This document shows positions 6,501 through 9,059 of a stretch of 9,059 bases of DNA, in pieces. The stretch's first letter is position 1. Every line of letters starts with the position of its first letter. A program made the translations under genes and the position numbers. This DNA comes from an uncultured Bacteroides sp. (GTDB lineage Bacteria > Bacteroidota > Bacteroidia > Bacteroidales > Bacteroidaceae), in NCBI GenBank assembly GCA_900557355.1, contig USSR01000242.1:1-9059 (forward strand). The letters run 5' to 3'. Under the pieces are notes generated by a model. That model saw nothing but the letters and a program-made list of their open reading frames with translations, was not told the DNA's origin and searched no databases.

Positions 6501-7283
6501 TCAATTTCTAGGAGGATACGTTTTCTGCATGTCAATAGTTATGTTTCTGAACTCCTTATTATTGTGAAGTTCGGGATGTTCAGCCCAAACTCTCTCAAGC
6601 TCTTCGCGGCTTTTAACACCAGTCATTTGTTTAATTGCACGATCTAGGTCTACACCAGTATATACTTTGCCCGAAGCGTTTGAAGCAGAAACATTGGGAG
6701 CATATACTTTTTCCTTTGTATTACCATAAGCAAAACGAACGCGGTTTTTATTGTCCACAATAACAAGTAAAATAATCTCCTTTTGCTCGTTATAACCAAT
6801 CTCTTTTACACTGAATTTGGTGTATAGAGCAGGAGAACCTGTTTTGCTCTGATATATTTCATTTTTCTCAAGTGGAATCCAAATGAAAGGACCCGTATAA
6901 AGTTCACGCCCAATTCCCCAGTTAAATCCTGCACGTTTAAAGGCGTCCGAAGCCTGCCCTTTCTCTTTTTCTGTGCTAGATTCTGTCCCAACATCCTGTT
7001 TACTCACCCATTCCTTCTTTTCATTATCCCAAATGGACAACGTACAGAATAGATTCCCATTAACGACATCATGGTGCCGTTTCCAGTTCATTTCTCCGAA
7101 CACTTCATCAAGTATTCTCATGTCTACTCGAGCATCCTTGTATAATAGCAAGGAGCAGCCCGAACCGTCCGGTTTCATAGTACCAACCCTACATTCAATT
7201 TCAGAAGCTAGAAGCGGTCTGATAGAATTTTTCTTCTTCTCTTCATTCTGAACCGTTGATACAGTGTTTTTTCTCGCTGTCAT
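6501..7283 (-). CDS. Rad52-like single-strand annealing protein (260 aa)
   Basis: The Rad52/Sak-type core lies at about residues 22-140. ASEIECRVG is followed by VDMRILDEVFGEMNWKRHH, then TLSIWDNEKKEWVSKQDVGT and the signature EKEKGQASDAFKRAGFNWG-IGRELYTGP (107-132), which is very characteristic of phage Rad52-superfamily annealing proteins. The C-terminal 60 residues (from VDLDRAIKQMTGVKSREELE) look like a helical tail of the kind that contacts SSB or partners. It would anneal complementary single strands in phage recombination. It is the first gene of the operon, directly behind promoter module B, and is followed at 5 nt by the exonuclease, the normal pairing of annealase and nuclease. The exact subfamily is not settled by eye. 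Confidence 0.88.
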   Translation of the reverse strand: MTARKNTVSTVQNEEKKKNSIRPLLASEIECRVGTMKPDGSGCSLLLYKDARVDMRILDEVFGEMNWKRHHDVVNGNLFCTLSIWDNEKKEWVSKQDVGTESSTEKEKGQASDAFKRAGFNWGIGRELYTGPFIWIPLEKNEIYQSKTGSPALYTKFSVKEIGYNEQKEIILLVIVDNKNRVRFAYGNTKEKVYAPNVSASNASGKVYTGVDLDRAIKQMTGVKSREELERVWAEHPELHNNKEFRNITIDMQKTYPPRN

Positions 7284-7387
7284 AATTCTAATTTAATGGT
7301 TTGACTTTTAGTTCATTACATCAGTAAAGGTAATCGTTATTGACAAGTTTAGCAAACAGAAACTTCGCCATTTTAACGCCATTTTCA
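7281..7387 (-). promoter_or_regulatory. Promoter/operator module, copy B (drives the recombination/replication operon)
   Basis: This matches 423-529 at the same length to the start codon. On the minus strand: two AAAATGGCG repeats (7377-7385, 7366-7374), -33 TTTG (7353-7356), a 20-nt spacer, and the -7 box TACCTTTA (7325-7332). The first 36 nt are identical to copy A. Several mismatches fall in the spacer, and two fall exactly at the free nn positions of TAnnTTTA, which supports a real promoter. The palindrome TTAC-TGAT-GTAA follows at the expected start site. The terminator of the RNA region lies 12 nt upstream. Confidence 0.8.
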
Positions 7388-7398
7388 GGTAGTAAAAA

Positions 7399-7424
7399 CT
7401 GCCTGTACGATATTGTACAGGCAG
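7399..7424 (-). terminator. Intrinsic terminator ending the tRNA-like RNA region
   Basis: A perfect 10-bp stem, CTGCCTGTAC paired with GTACAGGCAG, closes a 6-nt loop. On the minus strand it is followed at once by TTTTTACT, a short U-tract. No U-tract follows on the plus strand, so it acts on minus-strand transcripts. It separates the tRNA-like region from promoter module B. Confidence 0.85.
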
Positions 7425-7519
7425 AAAAATAAGAAAATGAATAATCCAATGTACCTTATGGAACGGCTACGCTTTGAAGGGTGTACGGCTCCCTGATTTA
7501 TACATAATGTAAATGCTAG
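7425..7519 (-). other. Non-coding trailer between the last tRNA-like gene and the terminator
   Basis: About 95 nt with no open frame and no T-loop motif. It has a loosely repeated ACGGCT (plus strand, in ACGGCTACG and TACGGCTCC) but no strong hairpin. It is most likely the 3' trailer of the tRNA-like transcript, removed on processing. Confidence 0.4.
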
Positions 7520-7602
7520 TGGACGGAACCGGAGTCGAACCGGTCTCACGGAATATTGGTGCACCTCACCGCAGTTTCAACCAACGATATACATATCCGC
7601 CC
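7520..7602 (-). tRNA. Non-canonical tRNA-like gene 1 (perfect acceptor and T arms, no normal anticodon arm)
   Basis: The acceptor strands GGGCGGA and TCCGTCC pair over 7 bp with one G-U. The T arm ACCGG-TTCGACT-CCGGT is perfect and A is the discriminator; no CCA is encoded. Without the discriminator it is 82 nt. I tested every 5+7+5 register in the middle and found no acceptable anticodon stem-loop and no good D stem. The best internal pairing is TTGGT with ACCAA around a 19-nt loop, leaving 11 nt on each side. It is preceded by leader hairpin 1. It could be a degraded tRNA, but the intact outer arms argue for selection on the RNA. The amino acid cannot be assigned. Confidence 0.6.
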
Positions 7603-7615
7603 GATTAATTAAAAA

Positions 7616-7668
7616 GGTGCACTATCTTCACAGACCATACACCCCAATCACAAACACAAAACAAAACT
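7616..7668 (-). ncRNA. Structured leader element 1, upstream of tRNA-like gene 1
   Basis: This about 53-nt element matches 7777-7829. On the minus strand it has a T/G-rich part (TTTTGTGTTTGTG), then a hairpin over 7643-7616. The outer stem is GGTGTA with TGCACC and the inner stem GTCT with AGAT, capped by a GTGA (GNRA) tetraloop. The hairpin ends 13 nt before the tRNA-like gene. Base changes relative to element 2 preserve the pairing. Confidence 0.6.
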
Positions 7669-7703
7669 CATGAACTACTATAATTTAATTAGGATCAGAA
7701 GGG

Positions 7704-7770
7704 TGAATGGCGTGGGGATCGAACCCACATCACGCATATCTGCGTATGCTGCCAATTACACCAGCCATCC
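7704..7770 (-). tRNA. Non-canonical tRNA-like gene 2 (short anticodon arm with 4-nt loop)
   Basis: Acceptor GGATGGC pairs with GCCATTC (7 bp, one G-U). T arm GTGGG-TTCGATC-CCCAC is perfect; the discriminator is A and no CCA is encoded. The D arm, GTGTAATTGGCAGCAT, resembles that of Bacteroides tRNA-Gln, with conserved GG. The anticodon arm, ACGCA-GATA-TGCGT (7732-7745), is only 14 nt: a perfect 5-bp stem with a 4-nt loop instead of 7. The body is 66 nt, well below the usual 72-73. CAT/ATG pairing with one bulged G can lengthen the stem at the cost of the D stem. No normal anticodon can be named. Confidence 0.7.
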
Positions 7771-7776
7771 GTTTTA

Positions 7777-7829
7777 AGTGAACTATTCTCACGAACCATT
7801 CACCTAGAACACAAACACAAAATAAAACA
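7777..7829 (-). ncRNA. Structured leader element 2, upstream of tRNA-like gene 2
   Basis: Second copy of the element at 7616-7668, with the same T/G-rich upstream part. The hairpin over 7804-7777 has an outer stem GGTGAA with TTCACT and an inner stem GTTC with GAAT, again capped by GTGA. Three pairs differ from element 1 and stay paired: U-G to A-U in the outer stem, and C-G/U-A to U-A/C-G in the inner stem. It ends 6 nt before the tRNA-like gene. Confidence 0.6.
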
Positions 7830-7997
7830 CGACATTAACTATTAAATAGCACTCTCACGAGCTTCTTGCTTCCGGATAGCCGTTCAAAGCACACCGGAAT
7901 AGTATAGAACAATTAAAACTCAAATAACAGGGGCTTTAACCCTACAGCGTCCTTTTCGCTGGCAACATTAGTTAAACATAAAAAGAAAAATTCTCTG
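7830..7997 (-). other. Non-coding spacer with small hairpins between tRNA-like genes 3 and 2
   Basis: No coding frame is seen. On the minus strand it holds CAGCG-AAAAGGA-CGCTG (a 5-bp hairpin), AGGG-TTAAAGC-CCCT, and CTC-GTGA-GAG (7852-7861), a third GTGA-capped hairpin that shares TCGTGAGA with leader element 2. Directly after tRNA-like gene 3 comes a T-rich stretch (AATTTTTCTTTTTATG) without a strong stem. These are probably parts of the RNA transcript; no function can be assigned. Confidence 0.35.
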
Positions 7998-8095
7998 TGA
8001 AGGAACCCGGACTCGAACCGGGATGATAGATTACCTATGTATGACTTTCTTCAATCTATCTGCATACTTGCGTTTACCAATTCCGCCATTCCTTC
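7998..8095 (-). tRNA. Non-canonical tRNA-Leu-like gene 3 (19-nt anticodon loop)
   Basis: Acceptor GAAGGAA pairs perfectly with TTCCTTC. T arm CCCGG-TTCGAGT-CCGGG is perfect; the discriminator is A and there is no CCA. The D arm GCGGAATTGGTAAACGC is typical of tRNA-Leu, and a type II variable arm ATAG-GTAAT-CTAT is present. The anticodon stem GTATG/CATAC is intact, but its loop is 19 nt instead of 7. The body is 97 nt, about 12 more than expected. Eight bases inside the loop (GATAGATT) are fully complementary to AATCTATC, which overlaps the variable arm, so a pseudoknot or an alternative fold is possible. It may be a tRNA-Leu with an inserted segment; no anticodon can be read. Confidence 0.75.
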
Positions 8096-8100
8096 AGGTC

Positions 8101-8122
8101 GTAGCCAGACGCTTCCGGCTAC
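8101..8122 (-). other. Hairpin 5 nt upstream of tRNA-like gene 3
   Basis: On the minus strand GTAGCCGGA pairs with TCTGGCTAC around an AGCG loop (9 bp, one G-U). No U-tract follows, so it is not a terminator. It may be a leader structure that affects 5' processing of tRNA-like gene 3. Confidence 0.45.
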
Positions 8123-8141
8123 ATTGATTGTATATATAATG

Positions 8142-8149
8142 CAAATATA
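8142..8149 (-). promoter_or_regulatory. Candidate Bacteroides -7 box (TATATTTG) upstream of tRNA-like gene 3
   Basis: TATATTTG fits TAnnTTTG exactly on the minus strand, and the surrounding DNA is very AT-rich. About 20 nt upstream there is no TTTG, so only half of the promoter is convincing. Transcription would begin near 8135 and cover the 8101-8122 hairpin and tRNA-like genes 3 to 1. Confidence 0.35.
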
Positions 8150-8187
8150 TTTTCACCCTCACGGGTTACTTAACTCTGATTGAGTTG

Positions 8188-8258
8188 AGCCGGGAAACGG
8201 ATTCGAACCGCTGACCTCATGTAGAAACATGCGCTCTAACCAACTGGGCTATCCCGGC
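8188..8258 (-). tRNA. Non-canonical tRNA-like gene 4 (short anticodon arm with 4-nt loop)
   Basis: Acceptor GCCGGGA pairs perfectly with TCCCGGC. T arm AGCGG-TTCGAAT-CCGTT has one G-U. T8-A9, the D arm GCCCAGTTGGTTAGAGC (one C-A mismatch) and the variable loop AGGTC are textbook. The anticodon arm, CATGT-TTCT-ACATG, is 14 nt instead of 17: a perfect 5-bp stem with a 4-nt loop, or 4 bp with a 6-nt loop TTTCTA. That loop still holds T-TCT-A, reminiscent of tRNA-Arg(TCT) with U33 and A37. The body is 70 nt, three short. The base after the acceptor is T, unusual for tRNA-Arg. No CCA is encoded. Confidence 0.75.
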
Positions 8259-8262
8259 AGAT

Positions 8263-8278
8263 GCCCGGCGAACCGGGC
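8263..8278 (-). other. GC hairpin with UUCG tetraloop just upstream of tRNA-like gene 4
   Basis: On the minus strand GCCCGG-TTCG-CCGGGC forms a 6-bp all-GC stem with a UUCG loop, 4 nt before tRNA-like gene 4 and 42 nt after the small membrane-protein gene. No U-tract follows. It could protect the 3' end of the small mRNA after RNase P cuts, or shape processing. Confidence 0.5.
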
Positions 8279-8320
8279 TAAATAAACATGACAAATACTA
8301 AAATTAAGCAATGCAGACCT

Positions 8321-8512
8321 TCACAGGCTATCCTTATTTTGTTTCCTATCTTCGTAGTATCGAAAACAGATATAATTCACTGATACGACAGTCACCAATA
8401 CAAAAGCAGCAATAAATTCTTTCTTGCTAACTTCAATGCTATCTATAAGATACAGTGTTGTCCATAAGGCAATGAACATCATGGCATACTGTATCACTTT
8501 AATCTTTTTCAT
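8321..8512 (-). CDS. Small two-helix membrane protein (63 aa)
   Basis: The protein has a basic start (MKKIKV), a hydrophobic helix at about residues 8-26 (containing YAMMFIALWTTLYLI), a charged turn IEVSKKE, a second hydrophobic helix at about 33-52 (FIAAFVLVTVVSVNYICF) and a charged tail RYYEDRKQNKDSL. This predicts a hairpin in the inner membrane with both ends in the cytoplasm. The family is unknown to me. Its ATG overlaps the stop of the preceding gene as ATGA, so the two are probably translated together. Small phage membrane proteins of this kind can be holin-like or serve in exclusion, but the early-type position among tRNA-like genes gives no direct support for lysis. Confidence 0.75.
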   Translation of the reverse strand: MKKIKVIQYAMMFIALWTTLYLIDSIEVSKKEFIAAFVLVTVVSVNYICFRYYEDRKQNKDSL

Positions 8513-8766
8513 TTCTTCCGTTTTTTAGATTTAACTTTCCTTCCCGCACATCGGCAATGAAGTAATACTTGAGCAGCATTACAATGCCACTTGCCGTTTT
8601 GGACATTAGTGGGCTTATCACTTTCAATCTTACCCGCTTCTATAAGATTCATCAATTTCTTTTCCCCACCCACATAATACGCAGACTTATCTTTTCCAAA
8701 CGTTTCTGTAGAAAACAGACGGAGAATATTATCTAGCAATATTTCAGCCATTTCACCTCTGATCAT
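8509..8766 (-). CDS. Small basic protein, possibly DNA-binding (85 aa)
   Basis: Not recognised. The start MIRGEMAEILLDNILRLFST is an amphipathic helix. Then come GKDKSAYYVGGEKKLMNLIE, AGKIESDKPTNVQNGKWHCN and AAQVLLHCRC, and the tail RKVKSKKRKK is strongly basic. The order of a helix, KLMNLIEAGKI and NGKWHC recalls the winged-helix pattern of excisionase-like proteins, where a helix is followed by a small beta wing, but this is weak evidence. I use the ATG at 8766, which leaves a 17-nt gap to the previous gene. An in-frame ATG at 8841 would give 110 aa and overlap the upstream gene by 58 nt out of frame. The stop overlaps the membrane-protein start as ATGA. Confidence 0.65.
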   Translation of the reverse strand: MIRGEMAEILLDNILRLFSTETFGKDKSAYYVGGEKKLMNLIEAGKIESDKPTNVQNGKWHCNAAQVLLHCRCAGRKVKSKKRKK

Positions 8767-8783
8767 CTCAACAAGCAAGGTAG

Positions 8784-8990
8784 TTATGCAATTCTGGTTA
8801 CTATAAACTGCATATTTTTTACATCTGACTTTGTTTTCCAAGCCATTCCTTCAGCTTTTTCTTTATAAAGCCGAGCATTCAATGTATTAGTTACAGACGG
8901 TTTCTGAACGATAGGAAATACTTCTATTGCACCAACATCCATACTCCGTAATACATCAATTACGTTACGTCTCTGAATATCCTTTTCCAT
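8784..8990 (-). CDS. Small unknown phage protein (68 aa)
   Basis: The protein MEKDIQRRNVIDVLRSMDVG begins with a charged helix. It continues AIEVFPIVQKPSVTNTLNAR, then EKAEGMAWKTKSDVKNMQFI and ends VTRIA. The pattern of a beta strand ending in FP, a helix-turn-helix-like S-T-N-L-AR segment and a closing beta strand VTRI is one I recall from short Bacteroides phage and mobile-element proteins, possibly DNA-binding; no function is established. The chosen ATG at 8990 lies 26 nt after tRNA-like gene 5, leaving no room for a separate promoter, so it should be co-transcribed with the tRNA-like RNA. An in-frame ATG at 9014 would add 8 residues and lie only 2 nt after the expected tRNA 3' cut. Confidence 0.65.
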   Translation of the reverse strand: MEKDIQRRNVIDVLRSMDVGAIEVFPIVQKPSVTNTLNARLYKEKAEGMAWKTKSDVKNMQFIVTRIA

Positions 8991-9016
8991 ACAATCTAAT
9001 TTTAAATTAAACATTG

Positions 9017-9059
9017 AAGCGATGAGCGGATTCGAACCGCCGACCTCTGCTTGTGGTGC
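9017..9059 (-). tRNA. tRNA-like gene 5, 3' part only (5' part outside the window)
   Basis: The T arm GGCGG-TTCGAAT-CCGCT (one G-U), variable loop AGGTC and 3' acceptor strand CATCGCT with T as the next base are clear. The 13 visible nt before the variable loop, GCACCACAAGCAG, contain no T at all, although the position of the near-invariant U33 should fall among them. A GC/GC stem with a 7-nt loop ACCACAA (GCAG as the 3' stem) is possible but gives C33 and a 4-bp stem. So this tRNA also seems to have an abnormal anticodon arm; the missing 5' half leaves this open. Confidence 0.65.

Noticed and set aside
7399..7424. Terminator acting on plus-strand transcription
   Set aside because: On the plus strand the stem is followed by AAAAATAAG, with no U-tract, and there are no plus-strand genes.
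7616..7829. CRISPR-like array from the repeated leader elements
   Set aside because: Only two diverged copies, each tied to a tRNA-like gene, with no regular short spacers and no cas genes.
8188..8258. Amber-suppressor tRNA (anticodon CTA) in gene 4
   Set aside because: Reading CTA at the canonical register leaves a stem with mismatches at most positions, whereas the 14-nt arm pairs perfectly. Genes here end in TAG as well as TGA and TAA, with no sign of recoding.
8767..8841. 25-residue N-terminal extension of the small basic protein
   Set aside because: It requires a 58-nt out-of-frame overlap with the upstream gene, while the ATG at 8766 gives ordinary spacing. Not excluded.

Overview
The window looks like the early (recombination/replication) region of a Bacteroidales phage or prophage. 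The DNA is AT-rich and every supported gene is on the minus strand, so transcription runs from high to low coordinates. Start codons are preceded by A/T-rich leaders without clear Shine-Dalgarno sequences. The two best promoters fit the Bacteroides -33 TTTG / -7 TAnnTTTG pattern, and the protein set is typical of Bacteroides siphophages.

Layout in order of transcription. (1) 9059-7399: a structured RNA region. It starts inside the 3' half of a tRNA-like gene, passes through three small genes (8990-8321), then four more tRNA-like genes, and ends at a strong intrinsic terminator (7399-7424). All five tRNA-like genes keep well-paired acceptor and T arms, yet none has a normal 5-bp stem / 7-nt loop anticodon arm. 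Two of them are preceded by a repeated leader that holds a covarying GTGA-capped hairpin. (2) 7387-7284: a promoter/operator module. (3) 7283-527: a tightly packed operon coding for a Rad52-like annealing protein, a RecB/YqaJ-like exonuclease, SSB, a NinB-like protein, an unknown acidic protein, an HNH protein, an SF2 helicase, NinG, a DUF6291-type replication protein whose linker resembles a replication origin, a DUF6633-type protein and a small unknown protein. (4) 529-426: a second copy of the same 107-nt promoter module. (5) 425-1: the N-terminal part of a ParB-like protein that runs off the window.

How the parts fit together: the exonuclease and Rad52-like protein form a lambda-Red-style annealing pair. 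SSB and NinB would manage single strands, NinG and the helicase would process branched intermediates, and the DUF6291 protein probably starts replication. The duplicated promoter module implies that the recombination/replication operon and the ParB-like operon are switched on together by one regulator. The most unusual part is the array of tRNA-like genes with rebuilt anticodon arms. All names come from reading the sequence; no database search was run.
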